A DNA stretch of 64,000 bases from a marine gamma proteobacterium HTCC2080 (lineage in GTDB: Bacteria; Pseudomonadota; Gammaproteobacteria; Pseudomonadales; Halieaceae): assembly GCA_000169115.1 (NCBI GenBank), contig AAVV01000005.1, forward strand, positions 124,001 to 188,000. The letters are read 5' to 3'. A model generated the notes under the pieces. The model saw only the letters and a program-made list of their open reading frames with translations. It was not told the DNA's origin and did not search any database. Position 1 is the stretch's first letter. Every line of letters begins with the position of its first letter. The position numbers were made by a program, and so were the translations under genes. Shown piece after piece: positions 51,456 to 60,478 of this stretch.

Positions 51456-52151
51456 GTGGTGAGTTACGAACAGCGCCGACAGGAAATCGAGCATTATTTT
51501 GATCGTACTGCGGCCGACACTTGGGCGAAGTTAACCTCGGAAGCTCCCGTTGGACGCATTCGTCAGACGGTTCGCGAGGGGCGGGATACCATGCGGGCGC
51601 AGCTCTTAGATTGGCTGCCTGAGGATCTCTCCGGGAAGCGAGTCTTAGATGCGGGATGCGGTACCGGTGCATTTTCGGTTGAGGCAAGCCGCAGGGGGGC
51701 AGACGTTGTTGCTGTAGACCTGTCGCCCACGTTAATCACTCTTGCTCAAGAGCGCGTGGGTAGCGCGGAGATGCGCGGCACAATAGATTTTAGGGTCGGA
51801 GATATGGGCCACCTTGACCTGGGCACCTTTGATCATATCGTTGCGATGGATTCCTTGATTCATTATGAGTCGGAAGATGGGCTGCGAACACTTGCGGCGA
51901 TGGCTGAGACAGTCACAACGAGTATTGTGTTTACATTTGCACCAAAAACTCCGCTGCTAGCGGCGATGCATAGTGTTGGTCAGTTGTTTCCTCGAGGCAA
52001 TAGATCACCTGCTATAGCACCGATGGCTTTATCGCAGCTTCAGCGTGCCGTAGCCTCTCAGACGGAGTTCACGGAATGGGAAATGGCCCGAGATTTTCGG
52101 GTGTCTAGAGGGTTTTATATTTCTCATGCCATGGAATTGACCCGCAAATGA
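51456..52151 (+). CDS. bchM: Magnesium-protoporphyrin IX methyltransferase
   Basis: 231 residues from the GTG at 51456 or the next GTG at 51459; a TTG at 51432 overlapping bchL is also open. The start SYEQRRQEIEHYFDRTAADTW is typical, the SAM-binding loop reads VLDAGCGTGAFSVEASRRGA and VGDMGHLDLGTFDHIVAMDS follows. It methylates magnesium protoporphyrin IX made by BchHDI, giving the substrate of AcsF. The end overlaps lhaA by four bases. Confidence 0.94.
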   Translation: MVSYEQRRQEIEHYFDRTAADTWAKLTSEAPVGRIRQTVREGRDTMRAQLLDWLPEDLSGKRVLDAGCGTGAFSVEASRRGADVVAVDLSPTLITLAQERVGSAEMRGTIDFRVGDMGHLDLGTFDHIVAMDSLIHYESEDGLRTLAAMAETVTTSIVFTFAPKTPLLAAMHSVGQLFPRGNRSPAIAPMALSQLQRAVASQTEFTEWEMARDFRVSRGFYISHAMELTRK

Positions 52152-53581
52152 TTATTTCCCGCCAAAATTTCGGTGAATTCATTCAGGGTTTAGGCACTCG
52201 CTGGTTGCCCTTTGCTGATGCTGTTAGCGAGAATTTGGCGTTAAGCCGCCTGCTGCGGTTGGCTTTGTTCCAGGTCTCTGTCGGAATGGCGGCGGTCATG
52301 CTAACCGGGACACTCAATCGTATAATGGTGGTGGAGTTAGGACAGCCGGCCTGGATGGTTGCACTCATGGTTGCTATTCCCTTACTGCTCGCGCCGGCCC
52401 GCGCTCTGGTTGGGTTTCGCTCTGATTTTCATCGATCCTATTTGGGATGGCGTCGAGTTCCCTATCTTTGGATGGGCACACTGTTACAGTTTGGTGGTTT
52501 TGCCATCATGCCCTTTGCGCTGATCGTGATGACCGAGGCGCATAACGGTCCAGAGTTGTTGGGCCCTGCTGCCGCAATGCTCGCGTTTATTCTCGTGGGC
52601 ACAGGCATGCATACGACGCAAACCGCGGGCCTAGCGCTAGCTACCGATCTCGCCAGCGAGGAATCAAGGCCTCGTGTCGTCGCCTTACTCTATGTCATGT
52701 TGCTGGTTGGAACGGTTGTTGCGAGTCTTGGATTTGCCCACCTACTCACTGATTTCACCTATCTTCGTTTGATTCAAGTGCTACAGGGGGTGGCGATAGT
52801 AACGGTGCTTCTCAACTTTGTTGCTTTATGGAAGCAAGAAGCCAGACAGCCTCATCTGACGCGTCATGATCGAGTTCGCCCGCGGTTTAGAGAAGTCTGG
52901 CGCCAATTTGATGAACAGCCCAAAGCACGACGACTCTTAGTGGCTGTTGCGTTGGGAACCGTTGGTTTCACAATGCAAGATATTTTGTTGGAGCCCTATG
53001 GTGCCCAAATTCTCGATATGTCGGTCAGTGAAACAACACAGTTAACAGCCATTTTAGGCATCGGCATGTTGTTAGCGTTTTTCGTCGCCGCTCGCTTATT
53101 GGCGCGTGGCGCCGATCCTATTCGTATTTCAGCGGTTGGCGCGATGATCGGAGTCTTCGCCTTTTCTGCCGTGGTGTTCGCAGCGCCCCTAGCCTCAGAA
53201 ACTTTATTTAGGATCGGAACTTTTGCAATCGGCGTCGGTAATGGCCTATTTGCGGTGGGCACCCTGACCGCGATTATGACCTTGGATCGAACCGATCAGC
53301 TCACGGGTCTGACTTTAGGTGTATGGGGCGCAGTGCAGGTGACCGCCACAGGGATCGCCATTTTTGCCGGTGGCGCTATCCGTGATGTGGTCGAAGGCTG
53401 GGTCAGTCTAGGCCTCATGGGTACGGCACTTAATATGCCCACTACGGCCTATGCCGTCGTCTATCACATAGAAGTTTTCGTTCTGTTTGCCGCGCTGATA
53501 GCACTGGGACCATTAGTGCGCCAGCCAGGTGAGCAGTCACAGCAACCACGGGATCTGCGCCTCGCAGATTTTCCCGGATAA
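52148..53581 (+). CDS. lhaA: LH1 assembly protein (PucC/LhaA family MFS protein)
   Basis: 477 residues with about twelve membrane segments. It begins with a longer cytoplasmic head than the other family member here, then LFQVSVGMAAVMLTGTLNRIMVVELGQP and LVGFRSDFHRSYLGWRRVPY. The position just before puhA is the standard place of lhaA in proteobacterial photosynthesis clusters. It is thought to supply pigment during LH1 assembly around the reaction centre. It overlaps bchM by four bases. Confidence 0.92.
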   Translation: MIISRQNFGEFIQGLGTRWLPFADAVSENLALSRLLRLALFQVSVGMAAVMLTGTLNRIMVVELGQPAWMVALMVAIPLLLAPARALVGFRSDFHRSYLGWRRVPYLWMGTLLQFGGFAIMPFALIVMTEAHNGPELLGPAAAMLAFILVGTGMHTTQTAGLALATDLASEESRPRVVALLYVMLLVGTVVASLGFAHLLTDFTYLRLIQVLQGVAIVTVLLNFVALWKQEARQPHLTRHDRVRPRFREVWRQFDEQPKARRLLVAVALGTVGFTMQDILLEPYGAQILDMSVSETTQLTAILGIGMLLAFFVAARLLARGADPIRISAVGAMIGVFAFSAVVFAAPLASETLFRIGTFAIGVGNGLFAVGTLTAIMTLDRTDQLTGLTLGVWGAVQVTATGIAIFAGGAIRDVVEGWVSLGLMGTALNMPTTAYAVVYHIEVFVLFAALIALGPLVRQPGEQSQQPRDLRLADFPG

Positions 53582-53606
53582 CAAGTAAAAACAGAGGAGC
53601 AATACA

Positions 53607-54371
53607 ATGGGTACTGGAGCCATAACCGGTTACATTGATGTCGCACAGGTAGCGTTATACGTCTTTTGGATTTTCTTTTTCTTTCTGGTGTTCCATTTAC
53701 ACCGTGAAGGCAAGCGTGAGGGCTGGCCCCTTGAGCTTGATGGAAAAGGGGATACCTTAGTCGACGGTGTGGGCGGCATGCCCATTCCAAAAACCTATGA
53801 ACTAGCCAATGGCCAGGGCAGTAGAACGCTACCCGGTCCTGCGCCGGCAAGCTACGAGCTTAAAGCTAACTCAACGGGTCCATCGGCGGGCTATCCTGTC
53901 GAGCCTACCGGCGATCCAATGGTCGATGGGGTAGGGCCTGCAGCATGGGCCACCCGCCCAGAAAAGCCCGACCTGACCATTGATGGTGAGCCGCGAATTG
54001 TCCCGCTAAGAGTCGATAGCGATCACAAAGTGAATAGCCGTGATCCTGATCCCAGGGGTTGTGCGGTTATAGCCTGCGATGGAAAACAAGGCGGAACGGT
54101 TACTGATTTGTGGGTTGATCGAGCTGAGCCGCTTTTCCGTTACGCAGAAGTTGATGTCGGCGACGGGACACGCCTCCTGCCAATGACGATGGCGCGGGTC
54201 TCGAAAGATGGCACGGTTCAGGTTAAATCGATTCGTAGCGATCAGTTTATTCAGGTGCCGAAGTTAGCCAATCCGGATCAAGTTACTCTGCAAGAAGAAG
54301 ATAAAATCACGGCTTTTTATGGTGGCGGCACGCTCTATGCAACCCCTGAAAGAAAGGAGCCTTGGCTGTGA
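53607..54371 (+). CDS. puhA: Photosynthetic reaction centre subunit H
   Basis: 254 residues, usual for the H subunit. One membrane helix near the start (IDVAQVALYVFWIFFFFLVFHLHREGKREGWPLE), then the cytoplasmic PRC-barrel domain with IVPLRVDSDHKVNSRDPDPRG and VTDLWVDRAEPLFRYAEV. It caps the L and M subunits and helps proton delivery to QB. AGAGGAG precedes the ATG. It is 25 bases after lhaA. Confidence 0.96.
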   Translation: MGTGAITGYIDVAQVALYVFWIFFFFLVFHLHREGKREGWPLELDGKGDTLVDGVGGMPIPKTYELANGQGSRTLPGPAPASYELKANSTGPSAGYPVEPTGDPMVDGVGPAAWATRPEKPDLTIDGEPRIVPLRVDSDHKVNSRDPDPRGCAVIACDGKQGGTVTDLWVDRAEPLFRYAEVDVGDGTRLLPMTMARVSKDGTVQVKSIRSDQFIQVPKLANPDQVTLQEEDKITAFYGGGTLYATPERKEPWL

Positions 54372-55039
54372 GAGAGTACGAATACGAGCCCATTAATGGA
54401 CTGCCCGAAAATTTGCCAGAAGGCGAATCGATCGTCTGGCAGGGAGCACCACGATGGACTGCACTCGCTAATCGCGTCTTCCAAGTGCGAACCCTGGCTT
54501 TATATTTTGCAGCTCTGATTGGTATTCATGTTGTTTACAAGCTTATGGATGGCGCTAGCAGTAGTCACGTTTGGGGCGGTGTCTCTTGGCAGCTAACTTT
54601 GGCAACAGTGTCGTTGGGGCTCTTGTCTGGGGCTGCTTGGTTGTATGCCAGAAGTACGGTGTACACATTAACCAATAAAAGGCTGGTGCTTCGATCCGGT
54701 GTGGCGACACCTATGATGGTCAACCTGCCTCTGGAGAAATTGGAGAGTGCAGGTCTGCGTTTGTGCAGTGATGGCACAGGTGACATGTTATTTACGCCAA
54801 CATCTGATACCAAGTTGTACTACATGCTGCTCTGGCCTCATGTCCGACTGCTGGGTTTTCGGAAGATTCAACCGCTTTTTCGAGGCATACCGGACGCGCA
54901 AAATGTGGCGCGTTTGCTAGCGGAAACTGTTCGATCTGAAGGCATGCCAGCTTTAGACGGAGACTTGAGCGCCATGGAAAAGGTTCAAGCAACGCACCAT
55001 GAGAGTTTTGCAAGTGGTCAGCCCGTTGCCGCAGGTTGA
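54368..55039 (+). CDS. puhB: Photosynthetic complex assembly protein PuhB
   Basis: 223 residues from a GTG at 54368, which overlaps the puhA stop and has AAGGAG eight bases upstream; a TTG at 54362 is too near that site. Two or three membrane segments (VRTLALYFAALIGIHVVYKL, WQLTLATVSLGLLSGAAWLY) and a PH-like domain (VYTLTNKRLVLRSGVA, then NLPLEKLESAGLRL) are visible. PuhB promotes reaction-centre assembly in Rhodobacter. Confidence 0.92.
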   Translation: MREYEYEPINGLPENLPEGESIVWQGAPRWTALANRVFQVRTLALYFAALIGIHVVYKLMDGASSSHVWGGVSWQLTLATVSLGLLSGAAWLYARSTVYTLTNKRLVLRSGVATPMMVNLPLEKLESAGLRLCSDGTGDMLFTPTSDTKLYYMLLWPHVRLLGFRKIQPLFRGIPDAQNVARLLAETVRSEGMPALDGDLSAMEKVQATHHESFASGQPVAAG

Positions 55040-55040
55040 A

Positions 55041-55523
55041 ATGTCGGGTGAAGTAAGGCACATCCGTCGCGTGAGCGATCGGCTTATGGCGCTGATCGCT
55101 CTCGGTCTTTTTTTTGTTGTGGCTGCGGTTTTGTTGGCACGGACAACCGACAACATCATTGTGGCGGAACCTCCTGTCGGTTCATTGCTGCAGGGAAAAA
55201 CTTTACTGTTCAATGATGGCTCCAATGGCGAGGTTGCGATCTCAGATGAGGCTACAGGTGCTGTTGTTCGTACGCTCTATGCGGGTGAGGGCAGCTTCAT
55301 TCGTGGTGTGGTTAGGAGTTTGGTTCGCACGCGCCACCAGCAAGGGTTGTTTGCTCAGACCGGATTTCATTTGAACCTTTACGAAGACGGCCGCCTTCAG
55401 TTAGTTGACCCTTTAACGAGTCAAGTAATCGACCTCGTCGCCTTTGGTCCCACAAATATGGCGGAATTTTCGGGTTTGCTCACCCTGGAGCCGGGCGGGG
55501 CATTGATGGCTGATGGTACATGA
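55041..55523 (+). CDS. puhC: Photosynthetic complex assembly protein PuhC
   Basis: 160 residues from the ATG at 55041, one base after puhB; an ATG at 54999 inside puhB would add 14 residues. A single N-terminal membrane segment (LMALIALGLFFVVAAVLLAR) is followed by a periplasmic domain (LLFNDGSNGEVAISDEATG). PuhC-type proteins are needed for normal LH1-reaction-centre organisation. The end overlaps puhE by four bases. Confidence 0.9.
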   Translation: MSGEVRHIRRVSDRLMALIALGLFFVVAAVLLARTTDNIIVAEPPVGSLLQGKTLLFNDGSNGEVAISDEATGAVVRTLYAGEGSFIRGVVRSLVRTRHQQGLFAQTGFHLNLYEDGRLQLVDPLTSQVIDLVAFGPTNMAEFSGLLTLEPGGALMADGT

Positions 55524-56308
55524 GCGAGTTTGCTCTGGCTTTAATCGTTGCGTTAACTGGGTGGTGGTTTTCCACGGGTGTTATTTTGTGGCTAGTGCAT
55601 CGTAACGAGCGGCATCACCGTACGATATTCGCCCTGGCCACTGCGACCATGCTGTTGGCTTACTACGGTGTGGGAACCTCCGTTCACCAATCTACGCCTC
55701 AAAGTGTGGTGCTAGCTTTTTGTTTGGCACTGCTCTTATGGGGTTGGTTGGAAATGGGGTACCTCATGGGTTTCGTCACTGGCCCCAGCAAGGAGGCATG
55801 TCCACTGGGTGCCAGTACAGCGTCGAGGATGCGACTCGGCCTTCGTACATGTCTTTGGCATGAGCTCACCCTTCTGTTAATGGTGGCGGTTTTGGCATGG
55901 CTTAGTTGGCAGCAGCCCAATCAGACTGCACTGTGGACATTCACGGTTTTGTGGTTGATGCGTTGGAGCAGCAAGCTCAATTTAGTGCTGGGTGTCCGTA
56001 ATTATAATCAGAGCTGGTTACCAGACCGATTGGCTTACGTTCATTCGTATATTCCTCGCCGCTTGCTAAACCCGCTGTTCCCCGTCTCTGTCATCTTGGG
56101 GGTTTTTGTGACCTACTCACTGATAGATTCAGCGATGCAAGCTGCTGATATGGGCCCAATGATTGCTTTGACCCTTGCGGGGACTATTGCTGCTCTTGGC
56201 ACTTTGGAGCACCTCTTCTTAATGGCGCCTTTAAGGGACGCGGCGCTTTGGGATTGGGCCGCACCTGATCGAGGACCTGCTGTGAGCAAATCGGGCTCCC
56301 AGCCGTAG
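55520..56308 (+). CDS. puhE: Putative photosynthetic complex assembly protein PuhE
   Basis: 262 residues with about seven membrane segments. It shows the DUF3623 pattern, with WSTGVILWLVHR-like start (WWFSTGVILWLVHRNERHH), WGWLEMGYLMGFVTGP and SKLNLVLGVRNYNQSWLP. The function is not well defined, but it follows puhABC in many phototrophs. It is the last gene of the compact operon from bchF; a separate promoter for hemN follows. Confidence 0.9.
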   Translation: MSEFALALIVALTGWWFSTGVILWLVHRNERHHRTIFALATATMLLAYYGVGTSVHQSTPQSVVLAFCLALLLWGWLEMGYLMGFVTGPSKEACPLGASTASRMRLGLRTCLWHELTLLLMVAVLAWLSWQQPNQTALWTFTVLWLMRWSSKLNLVLGVRNYNQSWLPDRLAYVHSYIPRRLLNPLFPVSVILGVFVTYSLIDSAMQAADMGPMIALTLAGTIAALGTLEHLFLMAPLRDAALWDWAAPDRGPAVSKSGSQP

Positions 56309-56357
56309 CAATTTGTTTGAACTCTGTCGCTAGATTGGAAAAGCGGCATGAACATCC

Positions 56358-56386
56358 TTGACGGCAACAAGTTCGAGGTCTAATGT
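56358..56386 (+). promoter_or_regulatory. Candidate sigma-70 promoter of hemN
   Basis: TTGACG (56358-56363) is followed after 17 bases by TAATGT (56381-56386). Both are good matches to -35 and -10 boxes with the ideal spacing. It is located 49 bases after puhE and about 135 before hemN. No PpsR-type site overlaps it. Confidence 0.5.
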
Positions 56387-56399
56387 ACGAAGGAGATCC

Positions 56400-56472
56400 G
56401 GCTCTCCTCGAGAGTGGGGTCAGGAGCCTAGCCCTTCGGGCGCTGCTGCGATCTCTATCTATTAATAGAGAT
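56400..56472 (+). promoter_or_regulatory. Structured leader of hemN
   Basis: The presumed leader contains three stems: CTCTC/GAGAG with a three-base loop (56402-56414), GCCC/GGGC with a three-base loop (56431-56441), and a perfect eight-pair stem ATCTCTAT/ATAGAGAT with a six-base loop (56451-56472). GGCTC (56400-56404) can also pair with GAGCC (56424-56428), excluding the first stem. No known riboswitch box was recognised. Confidence 0.4.
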
Positions 56473-56521
56473 ACCGGTAGTTGTAAGGCTCACCAGATCT
56501 GCTACGCAGACGGAGGGTGTA

Positions 56522-57850
56522 ATGAAGCAAAGCGAAACCCCGGCCAACTCGGCACCTGTATTAGCCTCGTCACGACCGCCAGCTGTGCCCGTTTTTGGGG
56601 ATCGTGAACAAGCCATTACCCCGGGTGGTTTCTCCGACGCTCTTGACACCGCTGCCATGCGCGGCGATTTCGACAAGGGTCTTAGCCTGCAGGTGTATCT
56701 ACCTTTTTGTACTACCCGGTGCATTAGTTGTGACAGGGTCGCCGAAGTTGCTACCGATTCATCGGTTATTGACCGTTACCTCAACAATCTGGGCTCAGAG
56801 CTGGCGTTAATTACTGATCGTATTGGAAGAGGGCGCCCACTCGCTCAACTGCATGTTGGAGGCGGAACCCCCAGCCTATTGAACAGTTCACAACTAGCGC
56901 TGTTAGCAGCTTTGATCGATGAACATTTTTATATTGGCAGCGACTGCGAAACTGTATTCGAAATAACCCCCGATCGGACGTCACTGACGCAGCTAGAGTT
57001 GATTAAGGGCTTGGGCTTTCGCAATCTCCGAATTGAGTTACGCGAGATCGAGTCAAGCGCGCCATTAGGTCTGGGCAGAAGTTATTCTCCAGAGCTGTTG
57101 CAGGACATGCTCAGCAACGCCAAGCAAGTCAATTTTGAAGCCATAACTTTTGACGTTGTTTATGGATTACCCGGTCAAACCGTCAGCGCAGTGCGAGATG
57201 GAATCCGCCTCATTACTGAGATGAGTCCTACTCGTGTGCTGTGTAGGCCTTTCGAACGCGATGAGCAACGGTTCGAACATCAGCGCGGGATTGACTCTCA
57301 TACAATGCCTTCTGTCCCAGAAAAAATGTCGATGTTTGCCGCCATTGTTGATCAGTTGGAATCTTCTGGATTTGAGTGGATTGGAATTAACAGTTTTGCT
57401 AAACCCGATGACGCGTTAAGCCACGCCCAATCAGAGGGTCGTTTAGTTCGCAATCGGTTAGGTTATTCAGATAAACCCACGCGAATCGTTCTTGGTGTAG
57501 GTCTGGGTGCTGTCTCTGAACTTCCCAACCTGCTGTCCAGAAATCACACGAGTCTGGATGCATGGCACGAGTCCCTAGATAACAAAATGTCCCCAACCTG
57601 TGCAGGGGTTATTTTTACTACAGTAGAGGCGAAGCAGCGTCGCTTGGTGCATCGGTTGAGTGAAACGCTGCGCGCACCGCTCACTGAGTTCCAGGGCGCT
57701 GAGCAGCGGGGCTTGCTCGACCAGTTGCAGGCAGAAGGTTTAGTCACTGCAGAATCAGAGTGGGTACAAGTGACCGATTCTGGCAGGTTCAGGCTGTTGC
57801 AGCTTTGGGATCCTGATTCAGGTGATCTAAAAATCGCGAAGTCTGCTTAA
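56522..57850 (+). CDS. hemN: Oxygen-independent coproporphyrinogen III oxidase-like radical SAM protein
   Basis: 442 residues. The radical SAM cluster motif is C-x3-C-x2-C in LQVYLPFCTTRCISCDR, followed by LHVGGGTPSLLNSSQLALL, which is typical of HemN. The motif is followed by D rather than the GC of E. coli HemN (CYFCGCN), so it may be a paralogue such as HemW or HutW. A HemN enzyme would make protoporphyrinogen IX without oxygen, feeding the bacteriochlorophyll pathway. The context, between puhE and idi, supports a pigment role. Confidence 0.82.
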   Translation: MKQSETPANSAPVLASSRPPAVPVFGDREQAITPGGFSDALDTAAMRGDFDKGLSLQVYLPFCTTRCISCDRVAEVATDSSVIDRYLNNLGSELALITDRIGRGRPLAQLHVGGGTPSLLNSSQLALLAALIDEHFYIGSDCETVFEITPDRTSLTQLELIKGLGFRNLRIELREIESSAPLGLGRSYSPELLQDMLSNAKQVNFEAITFDVVYGLPGQTVSAVRDGIRLITEMSPTRVLCRPFERDEQRFEHQRGIDSHTMPSVPEKMSMFAAIVDQLESSGFEWIGINSFAKPDDALSHAQSEGRLVRNRLGYSDKPTRIVLGVGLGAVSELPNLLSRNHTSLDAWHESLDNKMSPTCAGVIFTTVEAKQRRLVHRLSETLRAPLTEFQGAEQRGLLDQLQAEGLVTAESEWVQVTDSGRFRLLQLWDPDSGDLKIAKSA

Positions 57851-57963
57851 GCAGTCGGGAATCTTTGTTACCTTTGCCTTTTGCAGATGAAGTGTCCTGA
57901 GGGACCTTTGTCATTTACGCTTGCCTAGGCTTAATTACGATTGTCCCAAACCTATAGTCCGGT

Positions 57964-58557
57964 TTAAACAACTAATGCTCGCTTTGACGTTAGCATCGCT
58001 ACCTTGTCTGAATGCTCATCCCTCAAGGTTCGCCATTCCATTAAGAACCAAGGCGTAAATTCCTCTGGGGCTTTTGCTATCCAATCATCAACGTCTTCTA
58101 AATCAAACCAACCCCATTGAGAAATCTCATTAGGGTGGGGGGTGATTTCGACAGGTTCCTTCAGATGTCCTACATAGACGCTACAAAGCTCATGCTCTGA
58201 TCCAATTGACCCGAAGTGGGCCTGGTACTCGAATTGGTAAATGCGAGTTAGGGGCGTTTCTATGCCAAGCTCTTCCTTGAGACGGCGATGTACAGCGTCC
58301 TCATAGGATTCACCAGTCCTAGGATGACTACAGCAACTATTGGTCCAGAAATTGGGCCACAGTGGCTTCTCCAAACTGCGTTTGTGCAGCATGACCTGCT
58401 GATTATTTGCATAGAGGAAGATTGAGAAAGCTCGGTGTAATTGCCCGCCGGGCAGGTGCACCCGTTTTTTAGAGGCGTTTCCTATCACCTGATCCAGTGA
58501 GTCGACCAGTATTAGGTCCTCGGAGTCAAAAGAGACCTGACCGAGTACATCGCTCAT
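57964..58557 (-). CDS. idi: Isopentenyl-diphosphate delta-isomerase, type I
   Basis: 197 residues, Nudix-like. The catalytic cysteine lies in FWTNSCCSHPRTGESYEDAV, the Nudix-like glutamates in RRLKEELGI, and the catalytic glutamate in YQFEYQAHFGS. It interconverts IPP and DMAPP, supplying the C20 tail of bacteriochlorophyll and carotenoids. It is convergent with hemN and 150 bases downstream of the terminator that follows pufA, so it is separately transcribed. AGGAA is a fair ribosome site for the ATG at 58557. Confidence 0.95.
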   Translation of the reverse strand: MSDVLGQVSFDSEDLILVDSLDQVIGNASKKRVHLPGGQLHRAFSIFLYANNQQVMLHKRSLEKPLWPNFWTNSCCSHPRTGESYEDAVHRRLKEELGIETPLTRIYQFEYQAHFGSIGSEHELCSVYVGHLKEPVEITPHPNEISQWGWFDLEDVDDWIAKAPEEFTPWFLMEWRTLRDEHSDKVAMLTSKRALVV

Positions 58558-58709
58558 AAGGAATTCCTACACAATGAATAGTAAAGTGACCCGCCCCGAA
58601 GGGTGCCTCAGAGATTTCACACTAGAGTGAGCGAGTTGGCACTGGGGGAAGCGCATGTTAACTCGTGTCTCTGTGGTCTAAGAGAAGATCGGTGTCTTCT
58701 CTCCGGGTC

Positions 58710-58740
58710 AAAAAAGTCCTGGCCCCATTCAGAGGCCAGG
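58710..58740 (-). terminator. Terminator after pufA
   Basis: A perfect seven-pair GC-rich stem (CCTGGCC/GGCCAGG, 58718-58740) with a nine-base loop is followed on the minus strand by AC and six T. It lies twelve bases after the pufA stop and ends the puf transcript. Confidence 0.88.
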
Positions 58741-58752
58741 GTAACTACCGCG

Positions 58753-58935
58753 TCACTTACGTTCTGCGGGTAGGGCTTCCATGTGGCTCGCTGCTGCCAT
58801 TACTTCGCCGTCGAGCCAGTTATACTTACCAGAGCTCAAAAGAACGAAGTGAATGAACAATGCGAGAACAAACAGGAACGCAGCATTTGCTACGAGCACC
58901 CGACGTGGATCAAATAGCATCCATACTCTGTGCAT
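58753..58935 (-). CDS. pufA: Light-harvesting complex 1 alpha polypeptide
   Basis: 60 residues. It reads [20 protein letters not shown] at the start, with the helix carrying the bacteriochlorophyll-ligand histidine ([16 protein letters not shown]) as in LH1 alpha chains. It is the last gene of the puf operon, 70 bases after pufB and before a strong terminator. Confidence 0.95.
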   Translation of the reverse strand: MHRVWMLFDPRRVLVANAAFLFVLALFIHFVLLSSGKYNWLDGEVMAAASHMEALPAERK

Positions 58936-59005
58936 AGTTTTTCTCCGTTATTAGTGGTTAGACCCCTATTAGGGGACGTCCACAGGGTTTACGTTGACTT
59001 CCTGA

Positions 59006-59155
59006 TCAATAGAACCAGGGTTTCCACATGAACATCAGTACATGTGCTGTCACCGCGATAGCAACGAAACCAACCCATCCCTGTACATAAGCACTATGGA
59101 ACTCCTTGGCCTCATTGCTGGTTAGCCCTGATGGGCTACCGCCTTGCTCGCTCAT
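59006..59155 (-). CDS. pufB: Light-harvesting complex 1 beta polypeptide
   Basis: A 49-residue frame from the ATG at 59155, preceded by GGGAGGT. It reads LTSNEAKEFHSAYVQGWVGF with the N-terminal histidine, then VAIAVTAHVLMFMWKPWFY, in which the histidine of TAHVL binds bacteriochlorophyll and the WKPW end is typical of LH1 beta. It follows pufC by 174 bases, not the usual position before pufL. The gap holds a short hairpin CGTCG-GTG-CGACG (59208-59220) and TTGACA near 59175-59180 on the minus strand, which might be a separate pufBA promoter. Confidence 0.95.
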   Translation of the reverse strand: MSEQGGSPSGLTSNEAKEFHSAYVQGWVGFVAIAVTAHVLMFMWKPWFY

Positions 59156-59329
59156 GGTTTTACCTCCCATGTTTTGTCAAGCAGATGCCGCGTAGATGCC
59201 AAGAAGGCGTCGGTGCGACGTTTGTTTGAGAGCTATTACCACTAGGTGGCGCCTTCTCTCATCCCCCTGCACTAGGAGAAACCTCCCGGTGCAAAGATAG
59301 GTGCCGACCCTAAGGCCGGCGTGAGATGT

Positions 59330-60478
59330 CTAACTTCCAGCAGTCATCCCTTGATCATTACTGCCCGCATTTGCCTGTGCAGGCATTTCTTCGGCCATTT
59401 CTTCTGCAGCTGCCTCTACCTCAGCTGCCGGGGCCGTCTCTTCTTTCGGTTCTAGCAACGTTGTGCGGGCTAGATTCGGATAGTCTTTAACCATATTGGC
59501 GCCCAGCATGGGTTTGTAGGCCCCTTGGTGGCAGGTGGCGCAGTTCACCTTCAGGGGATCACCCATAGGACCTTTACGGTGATCGGGTAGCCAGTCGGTG
59601 GTCTGGTTGACGTACTTCGTGTTCATCTCCCTTACCATGCGGATCCCGTGCCATGCCCGTACCCTTGCAGGCGAGCTTTGTTCCCAGTCGTAAAAGGCGC
59701 GAGTGTTATGACAGTGCGTGCAGTTCACGCCTAGGGAGTCAGAAAAATGCATCATTAAGCTGTAGATGTATTCGGTTTGCTTGACCGATGACCTGTTGCC
59801 ATTGGGTAGGGCCGTTTGTCCAGCAACTCGCCAGGGCAGGGTGGCTGCCTCTTCCTCATCACCCTCAAGGTAAGGCGTTAATGGATCATTTGGCAGAGAG
59901 CTATAGGCCGCTGTAACAGAGGCAATATTCTGGCCCGCCGTCATAACGCCTGCGGCGTGCGGCTGACCGGGATCGGTTGCCCACACATACTCCGGAATAT
60001 TCTTTCCACGGTGGCAGGTGTAACAAGTCACACCGGCTCCGCCGACATGGGCACCCCACTCAACGTTAGCTTGCTGAGTCATCGCAGTCATGACCCGGGC
60101 AACACGCTTGGTGTACTTAGTGTCGTACTGAAAGCCTTCGGCCACGTGGCAGTAGTTGCATCCCTCTTCAGGAGAGATCCACTCGGTCATGGCAGCCATC
60201 AGGCGGGTGAATTCCCCGACACTGAGGTCACCCAGAACCTGCACGTTTTGGTAGATATCCCCGGCTTTCGGTCCAACTGAAGGGACCGCGGGCTGTGGCG
60301 TAGGGACCTGATTCGCCGCAACGGTGGCTGCAAGTGTCTTGGGGTTGACAACCAACTCCTGACCCAGGCCACGATTGCCTAGCTGCACAGTTTCTGGTGG
60401 TGGCATTTCACAGCCGGCCAGCAACAAGCTGCCAGCAATAACCACTACAGTGGCGCGAATAAACTGAGGTAATTTCAT
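59330..60478 (-). CDS. pufC: Reaction-centre tetrahaem cytochrome c subunit
   Basis: 382 residues. The lipoprotein signal ends in LLLAGC (Cys23). Four CxxCH haem sites are present: CNYCH, CYTCH, CTHCH and CATCH, and methionine ligands occur in the helices before them (for example LMAAMTEW). It donates electrons to the special pair from the periplasm. The tail after about residue 340 is rich in alanine and glutamate ([16 protein letters not shown]), an unusual acidic end. Its ATG overlaps pufM by four bases. Confidence 0.95.
   Translation of the reverse strand: MKLPQFIRATVVVIAGSLLLAGCEMPPPETVQLGNRGLGQELVVNPKTLAATVAANQVPTPQPAVPSVGPKAGDIYQNVQVLGDLSVGEFTRLMAAMTEWISPEEGCNYCHVAEGFQYDTKYTKRVARVMTAMTQQANVEWGAHVGGAGVTCYTCHRGKNIPEYVWATDPGQPHAAGVMTAGQNIASVTAAYSSLPNDPLTPYLEGDEEEAATLPWRVAGQTALPNGNRSSVKQTEYIYSLMMHFSDSLGVNCTHCHNTRAFYDWEQSSPARVRAWHGIRMVREMNTKYVNQTTDWLPDHRKGPMGDPLKVNCATCHQGAYKPMLGANMVKDYPNLARTTLLEPKEETAPAAEVEAAAEEMAEEMPAQANAGSNDQGMTAGS

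Noticed and set aside
56387-56521. Cobalamin riboswitch before hemN
   Set aside because: No B12-box-like GCCACTG sequence is present.
59161-59329. Terminator between pufC and pufB
   Set aside because: The hairpins there are short and not followed by T-runs on the minus strand.
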